64,000 bases of DNA from Streptomyces sp. NBC_00708 (lineage in GTDB: Bacteria; Actinomycetota; Actinomycetes; Streptomycetales; Streptomycetaceae). The stretch is from NCBI GenBank assembly GCA_036226585.1, contig CP108997.1, forward strand, positions 3,720,001 through 3,784,000, in the 5' to 3' direction. The notes beneath the pieces are model-generated. The model did no database searches, had not been told where the DNA came from, and was given only the letters and a program-made list of their open reading frames with translations. Each line of letters starts with the position of its first letter. The first letter of the stretch is position 1. Shown here piece by piece: positions 15,302 through 23,896 of this stretch. Position numbers and translations under genes: made by a program.

Positions 15302-17050
15302 ATGGTCGATCTAGAAATTTGTTCAACCTCTGCGGCGCTGTCCGATCAGGTGCTGGCCTCGGTGCAGCTCATCGTGCGAACGCCGAGCGACCTTCGACGG
15401 GTTGTCGTGCTGGACGGGATACTTCCCCTTGCTCATCAAATAGAATTGATCATCTGCGAATTCCCGACATGGCGAACCGTTCCGCTTCCGTCGCCCGGCG
15501 CCGAGGAATTCTGGACGACCTGCCGGGAAATAGCATCCAAGGTGGACGAGACCGGACTCTGGGAAGTTCGCGGAGTGTTCGAGGACGCCTGCCCCTCGGG
15601 TTCCTTCTTTCATTCTGTTTCGCGGATGCTCGACGGTCACCGTGTGCTCGGTGTGGGCCAGCTTGCCGGTCCATGTGGTCCCGGGGCCAAGGCCGGACTG
15701 CTGGAATATGATGAATCCAAGCCTGACAGGATCGTTGATCGTGCGGAAATCTTCGAGATCGATAAAATGCGAGGGATCGGCGCCCCGCACGGGAATGCTC
15801 CACATGCAAGAGCTTCTGAAATAAACAAACGAATTGCCCCGATTGACGTTCGCTCCGTGAACCCGATCGGATTTCTGAGGTCTGTGCCGGATTCGACGGG
15901 AACTCTTGCTTTCGAGGACGGTCGGATGCTCGTTCGCCGCGAGGGCGGTGATCCGGTCGTGATCCCGAGGTCGGGGCGGGCGACGGAAGTAGAGATAGAG
16001 CGGCTGCGGACGCTTGTGGCGGTCCACGTACCGCCCCCGGCGGAGGCGTCGGAAAGTGATCCGGTTTCGCATGTCGTGGCTTCGCTCGCGGCTGCCGGTG
16101 TCCCTGTCCTGGCGGAGCCCTGGGGCGGCTGGAGCGAATCGCTGGACCCTGATCTCGATAAAATGATCACCACCGTCACCGCGGGGGATCTAGGGAATCC
16201 CCTGTCCCGTGAGCAGTACAGCATCCGCTTGAGGCGTCATGCCTTGCGCACTTATGGGATGAGGGCTCAATGGTCCCGTGTGGCGGGTAACCGAGCCAAG
16301 CAGCTCGCAACGATGGGCCCGCAGGTCTCCGTCATCCTCTGCACCAAGCGGGCCGCCATGGTGCGGTTCGGCCTGCGGCAGATCGAGCGCCAGCGAGGCG
16401 TCGATCCAGAGGTGGTTCTGGCCCTGCACGGAATAAGCGCGGATGATCCGCAGGTGGCTCGCGCTGTGGCGGAGTCCGAACTGTCGGTTCAGACCGTCGA
16501 GATCGCGGACCATCGCACCTACGGTGAGGCCCTGACTCTCGCAAGCCGACATGCTTCGGGGAATTTCTTGGCCAAAATGGATGACGACGACTGGTACGGT
16601 CCGGACCATCTGTCCGATTTCCTGCTCGCCCATGAGTACTCGGGGGCCGAGCTCGTCAGCTGCGGCGGCGAGTTCGTGTACCTGGAAGAACTGGACGCGA
16701 CCATCCGCAGGACCCGTGCACCTTCGGAGCTTCCGAGTGCGGTGATGAAGCGGGGAATCATCGCGGGCGGGGCCTTCCTGATCACCCGCGATGCCTTCGC
16801 GGCGTGCGGAGGGCTTCCTCCCGTTCCCATCTTCGAGGACTGGGAGCTCTTCAACTCCGTTCGCAACGCCGGTGGGCGCGTGTACCGACAGCACGGATTG
16901 AATTTTGTCATCCGGCGGGGTGGCCAGACGCATGAGCATCTCTGGAAGACCCCAGTGGATCGTTTCCTTCAGGGGGATCCTGAGCGATGGGAGGGGAGAT
17001 TCTTCAATGAACTGATGGAACTCTCCTCCGATACCGAGCCGTTCAACTGA
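15302..17050 (+). CDS. GT-A-fold glycosyltransferase (GT2-like) with long N-terminal region
   Basis: A 582-residue protein. The C-terminal part (from about residue 340) starts PQVSVILCTKRAAMVRFGLR and contains the nucleotide-sugar/metal motif AKMDDDDWYGPDHL (about 424) and PIFEDWELFNSV, as in family 2 glycosyltransferases. The first 330 residues match nothing I recognise. The ATG at 15302 follows AAAAGGAG, better than the upstream GTG at 15221. Codons are richer in A and T than the neighbouring genes (for example GAAATTTGTTCA near the start), so it was probably acquired. It stands alone between the cyclase locus and the leftmost att site. Confidence 0.8.
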   Translation: MVDLEICSTSAALSDQVLASVQLIVRTPSDLRRVVVLDGILPLAHQIELIICEFPTWRTVPLPSPGAEEFWTTCREIASKVDETGLWEVRGVFEDACPSGSFFHSVSRMLDGHRVLGVGQLAGPCGPGAKAGLLEYDESKPDRIVDRAEIFEIDKMRGIGAPHGNAPHARASEINKRIAPIDVRSVNPIGFLRSVPDSTGTLAFEDGRMLVRREGGDPVVIPRSGRATEVEIERLRTLVAVHVPPPAEASESDPVSHVVASLAAAGVPVLAEPWGGWSESLDPDLDKMITTVTAGDLGNPLSREQYSIRLRRHALRTYGMRAQWSRVAGNRAKQLATMGPQVSVILCTKRAAMVRFGLRQIERQRGVDPEVVLALHGISADDPQVARAVAESELSVQTVEIADHRTYGEALTLASRHASGNFLAKMDDDDWYGPDHLSDFLLAHEYSGAELVSCGGEFVYLEELDATIRRTRAPSELPSAVMKRGIIAGGAFLITRDAFAACGGLPPVPIFEDWELFNSVRNAGGRVYRQHGLNFVIRRGGQTHEHLWKTPVDRFLQGDPERWEGRFFNELMELSSDTEPFN

Positions 17051-17284
17051 CCTGTTGACCTGATCGGTTGACGGCGAGGGTGGCGGCTCGCGGTGACTGG
17101 TTCAGGCGGAGGCTCGTGCAGGCGGTGTGCGGCCACCACGTGCATGGTGTGCTGGCTGGGGAGGCTCGCCCCGTCCAGCGTCCACGCTCGATCCGGGGCA
17201 TCGAGCAGATCAAGGTTTCCGCTCATCGGCTCCGTGGACCGCCTGGTCCGCCGCTCTCCGCCCCGGTGCCCCCGTGAGGGAGCC

Positions 17285-17525
17285 CATGAACGTCGAAGGC
17301 CCCCGCAGCGAGCTGCGGGGGCCTTCGACGTATTGCCCGGTGAGAGCAATGGCGGAGGATACGAGATTCGAACTCGTGAGGGGTTGCCCCCCACACGCTT
17401 TCCACATGTTCGCTCGAGGGTTCGGAGAGGGGCATGGGTGTCCTGACCTGTGGTGGAGCGGGTGCCAGGAGGGAGTCCGGACGGTGGCGGACGAGGGTGA
17501 ATGAGACCAGGACCGAGACCGCGCC
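17285..17525. repeat. att-like copy 1: hairpin plus tRNA-Ser 3' fragment (leftmost island boundary)
   Basis: A 19-bp perfect hairpin (17291-17330) is followed by TATTGCCCGGTGAGAGCAAT. The tRNA-Ser 3' half at 17350-17404 then matches the intact gene (39582 onward) until TTTCCA, after which it diverges (CATGTTCG instead of AGCGTGCG). Sequence to about 17520, including GTCCTGACCTG and GAATGAGACCAG, also resembles the flank of copy 2 at 24459-24575. The tRNA fragment lacks the 5' half and is not functional. It is the expected displaced 3' end left by integration into tRNA-Ser. Confidence 0.85.
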
Positions 17526-17533
17526 AGGTTCGG

Positions 17534-17800
17534 TCAGACCCTCCTGACGACTACCGTGCCCGGCACCAATTTCTCCAGCTCGTCCACATCCGAAGTGAAG
17601 ACGGTGACCTAGCCCTTCTGCCGGCGTGAGATGACGGCGAGTACCGCGTCGATCGCGTACGTGTGGCCGTGCAGCTCGGCATCCGCCAGCAGGCGGCGGC
17701 CTGGCGGGCTTCGTCCTTCCCGACATCGGCGACTTCGAGCCGGGAGAGCACCCAGTCCCAGCGCTGCGAGGTCGAGCCACGCGATCATCCGCCGGTCGCC
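17534..17800 (-). pseudogene. Decayed PIN-domain (VapC-like) toxin gene
   Basis: The reverse strand reads ADAELHGHTYAIDAVLAVIS, an in-frame TAG, then VTVFTSDVDELEKLVPGTVV and a stop at 17534-17536. This is the C-terminal half of a typical actinobacterial PIN-domain ribonuclease, with the conserved TSD and D-ELEKL elements. The N-terminal part is frameshifted or missing and no antitoxin is seen. It is a relic of element A's left end. Confidence 0.65.
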
Positions 17801-18131
17801 GCGAACGGCCGGAGAAGAACCGGAAGCTGTGGCCGACAGGTTCGGCCCGGGGCGCGACCAGCCTCTGCCAACGGGCGGCAGCCGAAGAGTCTCGATGGGA
17901 CTACGAACCTCGAAGAACGTCGAAGGCCCCCAGCCCAGTTCCTTCAGGTGCAGGACACTGCGTGGCGCTGCGACACCAGCGACCCCTGCCTCGCGTAGCC
18001 AAGCTCTCACAATGAATCTGTGAATTGCGAAATTATGCAATTCACTACATGCTGTGATGGTTGTGTCGGCAGGTAGCCGTGGGCACAGCGCCGAGCGAAG
18101 CCCCGGGCCGTCGGGGTGGTGAAGGAGGTCC
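17801..18131. other. Intergenic relic sequence
   Basis: No supported gene. Contains GAACGTCGAAGGCCCCCAG at about 17917-17935, which matches the left arm of the att-site hairpin without its right arm, so it may be a further scrap of an att unit. The promoter for the ArsR-SulP operon must lie at the right end, before GAAGGAGGTCC. Confidence 0.45.
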
Positions 18132-18479
18132 GTGACCGTGCCGGTTCCGCTGTATCAGGCCAAGGCCGAGTTCTTCCGGATGCTCGGGCACCCCGTGCGG
18201 ATAAGGGTTCTGGAGCTGCTGCAGGACGGTCGGATGCCGGTCCGTGACTTGCTGGCGGCGATCGAGGTGGAACCCTCGGCCTTGTCTCAGCAGCTGGCGG
18301 TGCTGCGCCGTTCAGGCATCGTCTCCTCCGCGCGCGAGGGCTCGACGGTCGTCTACGAGCTGGCGGGTGGGGACGTGGCGGAGCTGATGCGGGCGGCGCG
18401 GCGGATCCTGACCGAGATGCTGGCCGGGCAGAACCTGCTGCTGGCGGAGCTGCGTGAAGCCGAGGTTTCGGCGCGGTGA
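18132..18479 (+). CDS. ArsR-family winged-HTH regulator (copy 1)
   Basis: A 115-residue regulator with the ArsR fold: FFRMLGHPVRIRVLELLQDG, recognition region SALSQQLAVLRRSGIV and wing AREGSTVVYEL. No metal-binding Cys pair is present, so it is not a typical metal sensor. A strong GAAGGAGG precedes the GTG at 18132. It overlaps the SulP transporter gene by 4 bases and probably controls that operon. It is closely similar to the ArsR proteins at 23281-23637 and, less so, 22140-22508. Confidence 0.9.
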   Translation: MTVPVPLYQAKAEFFRMLGHPVRIRVLELLQDGRMPVRDLLAAIEVEPSALSQQLAVLRRSGIVSSAREGSTVVYELAGGDVAELMRAARRILTEMLAGQNLLLAELREAEVSAR

Positions 18480-20200
18480 ATGTGTTGCTTGCCCAGTCAT
18501 GGGACCGGGTGCGGTCTCTGCTGCCTGCCCGTGCGGACTTCGCCGTCATGGCCCGCAATCCGCGGCGCGACCTGCTCGCCGGCCTGACCGTGGCGATTGT
18601 GGCGTTGCCGCTCGCGCTCGGCTTCGGGGTCTCCTCCGGTCTGGGCGCCGAGGCAGGACTGGCCACCGCTGTCGTCGCCGGTGCGCTCGCGGCGCTTTTC
18701 GGCGGGTCCAACCTCCAGGTATCCGGGCCGACCGGCGCGATGACGGTGGTGCTGGTGCCGATCGTGGCCCAGTACGGGCCGGGCGGCGTGCTGACGGTCG
18801 GGCTGATGGCCGGCGTGCTGCTGATCACGCTTGCCCTCCTGAAGGCCGGCCGGTACATGCGCTACATCCCGGCGCCGGTGGTGGAGGGCTTCACTCTCGG
18901 CATCGCGTGCGTGATCGGCCTGCAGCAGGTCCCGAACGCCCTCGGGGTGCCCAAACCCGAGGGCGACAAGGTCCTGGAGGTGACCTGGAGGGCCGTCGAG
19001 GAGTTCGTACGCACACCGAACTGGACCGCGGTCGGCCTGGCCCTCTCCGTGGCGGCCGTGATGCTGCTCGGCGCCCGGTGGCGGCCCACCATCCCGTTCT
19101 CGATCGTCGGCGTCGTCGCCGCGACGCTGGCCGCCCAGATCTTCCACCTGGACGCGGCGGCCCCGATCGGCGACCTGCCGTCCGGGCTGCCCGCACCGTC
19201 GCTCGCCTTCCTCGACCTCTCCGCACTGGGCTCGCTGCTCGCCCCGGCCGTGGCGGTCGCCGCGCTCGCAGCGCTGGAGTCGCTGCTGTCGGCGACAGTC
19301 GCGGACGGCATGACGGTGGGCCAGAAGCATGACCCGGACAGGGAACTCTTCGGGCAGGGCATCGCCAACCTGGCCGCCCCGCTGTTCGGCGGTGTGCCCG
19401 CAACCGCGGCGATCGCCCGTACCGCCGTCAACGTCCGCAGCGGCGCGGGATCCCGCCTCGCCTCCCTGACCCACGCCGCCGTCCTCGCGGTGATCGTGTT
19501 CGCCGCCGCCCCGCTCGTCTCCAAGATCCCCCTGGCCGCGCTCGCCGGGGTGCTGCTGGCCACCGCGATCCGCATGGTCGAGGTCGGCGCACTGCGGGCG
19601 ATGGTCCGGGCGACCCGCTCGGACGCGATCGTGCTGGTGCTGACCGCCGTGGCCACCCTTGCCCTCGACCTCGTCTACGCGGTCATCATCGGCCTGGTCG
19701 TCGCGGGCGCTCTGGCGCTGAGGGCGGTTGCCGGCCAGGCCCGGATGGATCAGGTCGACTTCACGGCTGATCTGCCGGGCGAGCACAGCGACGAAGAACA
19801 CGCGCTGCTGGCCGAGCACATCGTCGCCTACCGCATCGACGGGCCGGTGTTCTTCGCCGGAGCTCATCGCTTCCTCCTTGAGCTCTCCGAGGTCGCCGAC
19901 GTCCGCGTGGTGATCCTGCGGATGTCACGGATCACGACGATGGACGCCACCGGGGCCCTGGTCCTCAAGGACGCCGTGGAGAAGCTGAACCGGCGCGGCA
20001 TCGCCGTACTCACCTCCGGAATCCGGCCCGGCCAGCGACGCGCCCTCGCATCGGTCGGCGCGCTGGACCTGCTGCGCCGGGAGGGGCGCGAGTACGCCAC
20101 CACACCGGAGGCGATCGCAGGAGCCCGTGCCCACCTGCATCAGGCCGGGCTCCTGCCCGCCGCACCCGTCACCGCACTCGTCACCGAAGAGGCTTCCTGA
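18476..20200 (+). CDS. SulP-family anion transporter with STAS domain
   Basis: A 574-residue membrane protein with about ten to twelve membrane segments between residues 30 and 410. It has the SulP signature region LQVSGPTGAMTVVLVPIV and a C-terminal cytoplasmic STAS domain (about 440-560; VVILRMSRITTMDATGALVL). The family carries sulfate, bicarbonate or other anions with proton or sodium. The GTG start overlaps the ArsR stop. The neighbours (ArsR, anti-sigma-like and STAS proteins) suggest a stress or pH-homeostasis cargo module. The substrate cannot be read from the sequence. Confidence 0.92.
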   Translation: MNVLLAQSWDRVRSLLPARADFAVMARNPRRDLLAGLTVAIVALPLALGFGVSSGLGAEAGLATAVVAGALAALFGGSNLQVSGPTGAMTVVLVPIVAQYGPGGVLTVGLMAGVLLITLALLKAGRYMRYIPAPVVEGFTLGIACVIGLQQVPNALGVPKPEGDKVLEVTWRAVEEFVRTPNWTAVGLALSVAAVMLLGARWRPTIPFSIVGVVAATLAAQIFHLDAAAPIGDLPSGLPAPSLAFLDLSALGSLLAPAVAVAALAALESLLSATVADGMTVGQKHDPDRELFGQGIANLAAPLFGGVPATAAIARTAVNVRSGAGSRLASLTHAAVLAVIVFAAAPLVSKIPLAALAGVLLATAIRMVEVGALRAMVRATRSDAIVLVLTAVATLALDLVYAVIIGLVVAGALALRAVAGQARMDQVDFTADLPGEHSDEEHALLAEHIVAYRIDGPVFFAGAHRFLLELSEVADVRVVILRMSRITTMDATGALVLKDAVEKLNRRGIAVLTSGIRPGQRRALASVGALDLLRREGREYATTPEAIAGARAHLHQAGLLPAAPVTALVTEEAS

Positions 20201-20616
20201 TGTCCACCCCCGTCTCACGCCGCATGATCGAGCTGCCCGGCACCGAAGCACTGTGGCTGCTCGAGAGCGCGGTCCAGGGACAGCTGGTGTACGTCCGGGA
20301 CGAGGTTCCCGTGCTCCGCCCTGCCGTCCACGTCCTCGAGTACGGGCGTCTGATTGTCCGTACGCCCGCTCAGGCCGCGGCCCTGCTCTCCCGCTCGTCG
20401 CTCACCTACCAGGCGCACGAGATCAAGGTGGCGGGCGGTCTTGGCTGGACGGTGACCGTGACCGGCCCGGCCGAGGTGATCACCGATCCGGACGAGGCAG
20501 GCCACTACCGCCGTACCCTGCACGGCTGGGCGCACGGGCCGCACGACACCCTGGTACGCATTCGCCCGCAGATCGTCGCGGGGTTCCGTCTGGCCCACGC
20601 CGAGGCGGCCCGGTGA
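20200..20616 (+). CDS. Pyridoxamine 5'-phosphate oxidase-like flavin-binding split-barrel protein
   Basis: A 138-residue protein resembling the FMN/F420-binding split-barrel family: LPGTEALWLLESAVQGQLVY opens the fold, then VLEYGRLIVRT and GWTVTVTGPAEVITDP. It probably binds a flavin or F420 and may be a small oxidoreductase. Its ATG lies at the SulP stop and its own stop overlaps the next GTG, so it belongs to the same operon. Confidence 0.8.
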   Translation: MSTPVSRRMIELPGTEALWLLESAVQGQLVYVRDEVPVLRPAVHVLEYGRLIVRTPAQAAALLSRSSLTYQAHEIKVAGGLGWTVTVTGPAEVITDPDEAGHYRRTLHGWAHGPHDTLVRIRPQIVAGFRLAHAEAAR

Positions 20617-21038
20617 GCAGTCGACTCGAGGCTCTCCCCTTGCGGCATGTACTGACTCTGCTCGCGATGGGCTCCGCGGTGCGTCTCGCGCGTGAGACCA
20701 CCGAACAGGTCCTGACCGAGTGGGGCGTCAGCAGACGTCACCCCACGGTCGATCCAGCGCTGCTGATCCTGTCCGAACTGGTCACCAACAGCGTCCAGCA
20801 CGCCGCCGTGCTGTCCCCGAACGTGACCGTGATCTACGCGGCCGGTCCGGACACGTTCGCGTTCGCCGTGCATGACCGGCACCCCTACCAGCCTCCGCTC
20901 TCCTCGGAGGTCACCCGAACGAGCAGTGGCGGGCTGGGCACCGTCATGGAACTCACCCTCGGCCTCGGCGGCACCGCCGTCATCCGGGGCGACGCGGACG
21001 GCAAGGGCAAAAGCATCTGGATCACCCTCCCCCTGTGA
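20613..21038 (+). CDS. ATP-binding anti-sigma/histidine-kinase-like ATPase (HATPase_c_2)
   Basis: A 141-residue single-domain GHKL ATPase. The N-box LSELVTNSVQHA (about 54-65) binds Mg-ATP, the G1 region is AVHDRHPYQPP and the G2 region SGGLGTVMELT. Stand-alone domains like this act as SpoIIAB/RsbW-type anti-sigma kinases, and Streptomyces carries many of them. The GTG start overlaps the previous stop. A STAS-type partner follows 48 bases later. Confidence 0.87.
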   Translation: MSSRLEALPLRHVLTLLAMGSAVRLARETTEQVLTEWGVSRRHPTVDPALLILSELVTNSVQHAAVLSPNVTVIYAAGPDTFAFAVHDRHPYQPPLSSEVTRTSSGGLGTVMELTLGLGGTAVIRGDADGKGKSIWITLPL

Positions 21039-21086
21039 AAGATCCGCGCACGAAAGATCCCGCACGAAAGACCGAGGCAGCAGCCG

Positions 21087-21473
21087 ATGACCATTGAGTG
21101 GCGCTACACCACCCACCCCGACCTGGGCATTCTCTCCTTGGCCGGATACCTCGGCCCCGAGGCCGTCGCCCGGTTCACCGGCGCTGTCGGCTGGGTAATC
21201 GCCCGCGGCACCGGTCCTGTCATCCTGGACCTGACCGAACTGCGCGGCTGGTCGACGGGAGGACAACTGGCGGTTGCCGAGGCCGCCGGCCGACTCGCCG
21301 AGGCGGGCCGGAGCCTGGAACTCGCCGCGATCCCCGCGGACGGCTCCCTCGTCCCCCATCCCGCGCAGCCACCGATCCCTGTACACGCGGATCTGCCTGC
21401 CGCCCTCGCCATTCACCAGTCGGTGGCCGGGAAACAGCGGCAGTGGAGCAGCGCCGAGTGGCCCAGCGCGTAG
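21087..21473 (+). CDS. STAS-domain protein, possible anti-sigma antagonist
   Basis: A 128-residue protein with a single STAS-like fold: HPDLGILSLAGYLGPEAVAR, the core strand GPVILDLTELRGWSTGGQLA and ending with SVAGKQRQWS. The phosphorylatable position is S or T within GWSTGGQ. It most likely partners the ATPase encoded just upstream, in a partner-switching pair. Confidence 0.72.
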   Translation: MTIEWRYTTHPDLGILSLAGYLGPEAVARFTGAVGWVIARGTGPVILDLTELRGWSTGGQLAVAEAAGRLAEAGRSLELAAIPADGSLVPHPAQPPIPVHADLPAALAIHQSVAGKQRQWSSAEWPSA

Positions 21474-21533
21474 TCCGGCCCCCTCAGAGCCTGATGCAAG
21501 AGATGCACACGAACGATCAAGCAAGGAATCACC

Positions 21534-21899
21534 ATGAGCGATGTGACCGAGACGCTGCCGCCGTGCCCCGAGTGCGCCGGCGTGTACACCTACGAGATGG
21601 GCGCGCTCCTGGTCTGTCCCGAATGCGGTCATGAGTGGTCGCCCGCGTCCGCCGAACCCGCAGGCGGCACGGAAGACGACGGGCTGATCAGGGATGCCGT
21701 CGGTAACGTACTTGCCGACGGCGACACGGTGACGGTGACCAAGGCCCTGAAGGTCAAGGGCAGCCCGAGCGGAATCAAGGCCGGCACCAAGGTACGCAAC
21801 ATCCGCCTGGTGGACGGTGTGGACGGCCACGACATCGACTGCAGGATCGACGGGTTCGGCCCCATGCAGCTCAAGTCCAGCGTGGTCAAGAAAGCCTGA
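21534..21899 (+). CDS. YjdM/PhnA-like zinc-ribbon protein
   Basis: A 121-residue protein. The N-terminal zinc ribbon [11 protein letters not shown]...CPECGHEW (about 11-39) is followed by a small beta domain with [19 protein letters not shown] and VKNIRLVDG-like repeats, the classical PhnA/YjdM layout. The family has no proven enzymatic role. A short leader with AAGGAAT precedes the ATG. It is co-directional with the SulP operon and probably its last gene. Confidence 0.85.
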   Translation: MSDVTETLPPCPECAGVYTYEMGALLVCPECGHEWSPASAEPAGGTEDDGLIRDAVGNVLADGDTVTVTKALKVKGSPSGIKAGTKVRNIRLVDGVDGHDIDCRIDGFGPMQLKSSVVKKA

Positions 21900-22139
21900 C
21901 CGGGCATCTCGGGACGCGGCGGCGGGACGAGCGATACGCCGCCGCGCTGCGGCCTCCCATGTGCGACTTTCGGCATGGGTGATTCTGGCGATTCCCGAGG
22001 TCACGACGTTGGCGTGAGGGCGCGATGATGGTCCCATGGTGAAGTGTTCTGAGGTGGATGCGGTGCACGGTACGCACACGGCAGCGACCGTCCGGCCCCC
22101 CGGCCGTCCGGCGGCCCGGAGCGGGGCGGGGTTCGGCCG

Positions 22140-22508
22140 GTGAGCGCGCCGCTGTACCAGCTGAAAGCCGAGTTCTTCAAAACCCTCGGCCACCCGGTGC
22201 GCATCCGCGTGCTGGAACTCCTCAGCCGGCGCGAGCACGCGGTCTCCGAGATGCTGTCCGAGATCGGCATCGAAGCGGCCCACCTCTCCCAGCAACTGGC
22301 CGTCCTGCGGCGGGCCAACCTGGTCGTCCCCCGTCGCGAGGGCTCGGCCGTCTACTACTCGCTGACCAACCCGCAGGTAGCGGAGCTGCTGCGGGTGGCG
22401 CGAACCATCCTGTCCGGCGTGCTGACGGGTCAGGCCGAACTACTGGCCGATCTTCAGGCCGCCGAGACCGACCCCGTGCCCCGGCGGCGCAGGCCGGCGC
22501 CTCAGTGA
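22140..22508 (+). CDS. ArsR-family winged-HTH regulator (copy 2)
   Basis: A 122-residue ArsR-type protein: FFKTLGHPVRIRVLELLSRR, AHLSQQLAVLRRANLV and a REGSAVYYSL wing. It has the same family pattern as the ArsR proteins at 18.1 and 23.3 kb but is more diverged, with a basic tail (PRRRRPAP). It is monocistronic and convergent with the leftward cluster at 22.6-23.8 kb. The start GTG at 22140 is supported by the conserved N-terminus. Confidence 0.87.
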   Translation: MSAPLYQLKAEFFKTLGHPVRIRVLELLSRREHAVSEMLSEIGIEAAHLSQQLAVLRRANLVVPRREGSAVYYSLTNPQVAELLRVARTILSGVLTGQAELLADLQAAETDPVPRRRRPAPQ

Positions 22509-22609
22509 ACGGCGGCCGCGATCCCCTTCCGTGCTCCGAGCGGCGGGGAGGGAAGAAGGCGTGGTCACTGGCGGCAGCATGCCCTTGATCAACACCAATG
22601 TCGCAGCGC

Positions 22610-22780
22610 CTACTTGTCGGCGTGCTGGCCCACGTAGAACAGCACCCAGATGAATCCCGCGAACAGGTGTGTACCGAAGATATAGATGAACGCCCGCAGG
22701 GCGGCGCCCTTCTCCTTCCACGCCTCGATGTCCCGCCCGCTCTCCTGCGGGGCAGGCTGATCCTTGCCGTCGTTGCTCAC
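22610..22780 (-). CDS. Very small membrane protein (DUF6126-like)
   Basis: A 56-residue protein with a charged N-terminus, then KEKGAALRAFIYIFGTHLFA and a single membrane helix running to FYVGQHADK. The pattern resembles DUF6126 small Streptomyces proteins as I recall them. The GTG at 22780 overlaps the preceding stop (GTGA), and longer frames upstream read through the previous gene's antisense-like sequence. It is the last gene of a five-gene leftward operon. Confidence 0.65.
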   Translation of the reverse strand: MSNDGKDQPAPQESGRDIEAWKEKGAALRAFIYIFGTHLFAGFIWVLFYVGQHADK

Positions 22781-22980
22781 GGTGTGCCTTCCGTCGTCGG
22801 TCTTTCGGTGTCCGATGCGGGGCCGAGCGGGCGCACCCGGACCTTGACACCGTGTCGGCCGGCCCAGGTGACGAGCGCACTGATCTCGGCCGCGTCCGTG
22901 ACGTGCGTGACGGGACCGTCGGCGGCGTCCGGACATGTGATCTCAAAACGCGCCGGGGCGTCTGATCGCACGCCCATCAC
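22777..22980 (-). CDS. Small uncharacterised protein
   Basis: A 67-residue protein with a compact alpha/beta look: ARFEITCPDAADGPVTHVTD, then ISALVTWAGRHGVKVRVRPL. No domain is recognised. It overlaps both neighbours by 4 bases, so it is part of the ArsR-ATPase operon. ATG at 22977 is an alternative start. Confidence 0.55.
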   Translation of the reverse strand: MMGVRSDAPARFEITCPDAADGPVTHVTDAAEISALVTWAGRHGVKVRVRPLGPASDTERPTTEGTP

Positions 22981-23279
22981 CGGGCTCGGGGGAGCTGGAA
23001 TCGGACCAGGGCCGTCTTGCCCCTGCCCCGCGCGGTGGGCTCGACGCCGACATCGCCGTCGTAGGCGGTTGCCCGTTCAATTGCGGTTCGCAACCCCTCG
23101 CCCGTCGTCCCTGCGGCCAGATCAATCATGCGCGGGTCCTGGTCACCGACCCCTATGACCAGCTGCCCGGCCGCCACAGTGGCTGTCACCTCCGCGTCCG
23201 ATGCTTGTCCGGCGGTGTGCCGAACGCAGTGGGAAACGAGTTCGCTCACAGTGCCCGCCCATGGCCCCCCTGCCCCCAC
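22977..23279 (-). CDS. Anti-sigma-like ATP-binding protein, truncated
   Basis: A 100-residue protein resembling a GHKL ATPase of the anti-sigma type but short: the N-box-like stretch is TVSELVSHCVRHTA and the G1-like region LVIGVGDQDPRM, with EGLRTAIERA following. The N-box asparagine is replaced by serine or histidine (SELVSHCVRH), so ATP or Mg binding may be impaired. It lies between an ArsR gene and two very small genes. The start GTG lies immediately after the ArsR stop. Confidence 0.6.
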   Translation of the reverse strand: MGAGGPWAGTVSELVSHCVRHTAGQASDAEVTATVAAGQLVIGVGDQDPRMIDLAAGTTGEGLRTAIERATAYDGDVGVEPTARGRGKTALVRFQLPRAR

Positions 23280-23280
23280 A

Positions 23281-23637
23281 TCACGGCGTCGCCGTCTCGG
23301 TGTCGGAGCTGTGCAGCTGGACCAATAGGTCCTGCTGGCCGGCCAGCATCACCGTAAGGATCTTCCGGGCAGCCCGCATCAGCTCCGCCACGTCCCCGCC
23401 CGCCAGCTCGTACACGACGGTGGAACTCTCCCGGGTCGCGGTCACGATCCCGGAGCGGCGCAGGACTGCGAGCTGCTGGGAGAGATTCGAGGGCTCGACC
23501 TCGATCGCGGCCAGCAAGTTACGTACCGGCATCGGCCCGTCCTGGAGCAGCTCCAGAACCCGGATGCGGACCGGATGCCCGAGCATCCGGAAGAACTCCG
23601 CCTTCGCTTGGTACAGCGGCACTGTCGTCGCGTTCAC
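23281..23637 (-). CDS. ArsR-family winged-HTH regulator (copy 3)
   Basis: A 118-residue protein very similar to the ArsR protein at 18132-18479: the same FFRMLGHPVRIRVLELLQDG, LLAAIEVEPS, LSQQLAVLRRSGIV and STVVYELAGGDVAELMRAAR blocks. It overlaps the preceding small gene by 4 bases. The duplicated regulator faces inward from the right end of element A, while copy 1 faces inward from the left. Confidence 0.9.
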   Translation of the reverse strand: MNATTVPLYQAKAEFFRMLGHPVRIRVLELLQDGPMPVRNLLAAIEVEPSNLSQQLAVLRRSGIVTATRESSTVVYELAGGDVAELMRAARKILTVMLAGQQDLLVQLHSSDTETATP

Positions 23638-23813
23638 TGTCCGCCCACTCCGTCCTCAGTGCTGAGGCCGTGCTTGCGAGCCAGCCGCAGCGCGTCCTCC
23701 AGCTCGTCCTCGGCCATCGCCACCTCGTATGCGTCGTCGGCCTCCGAAGCAGCGTCAAGCCGCGTCCGCGCCGCACGGACGCGCTCCAGCGCCGCCTCGG
23801 TGAATCCGCCCAC
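23634..23813 (-). CDS. Small helical protein upstream of ArsR copy 3
   Basis: A 59-residue acidic helical protein: FTEAALERVRAARTRLDAAS, then AMAEDELEDALRLARKHGL. The GTG at 23813 follows GGGGAGGGG. It leads the leftward operon, which includes ArsR, the ATPase-like protein and two small proteins. Function unknown. Confidence 0.6.
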   Translation of the reverse strand: MGGFTEAALERVRAARTRLDAASEADDAYEVAMAEDELEDALRLARKHGLSTEDGVGGQ

Positions 23814-23896
23814 GACCCCTCCCCGCTTGACCAGACTGGCAACTAACAAATTGCAGAACTCGTCAAGTCTAGATGAAGCGTCTCATCTCCCGGCAC

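Noticed and set aside
22036..22142. A 35-codon frame upstream of ArsR copy 2
   Set aside because: Short, Pro/Gly/Arg-rich, overlaps the ArsR start and has no conserved feature.
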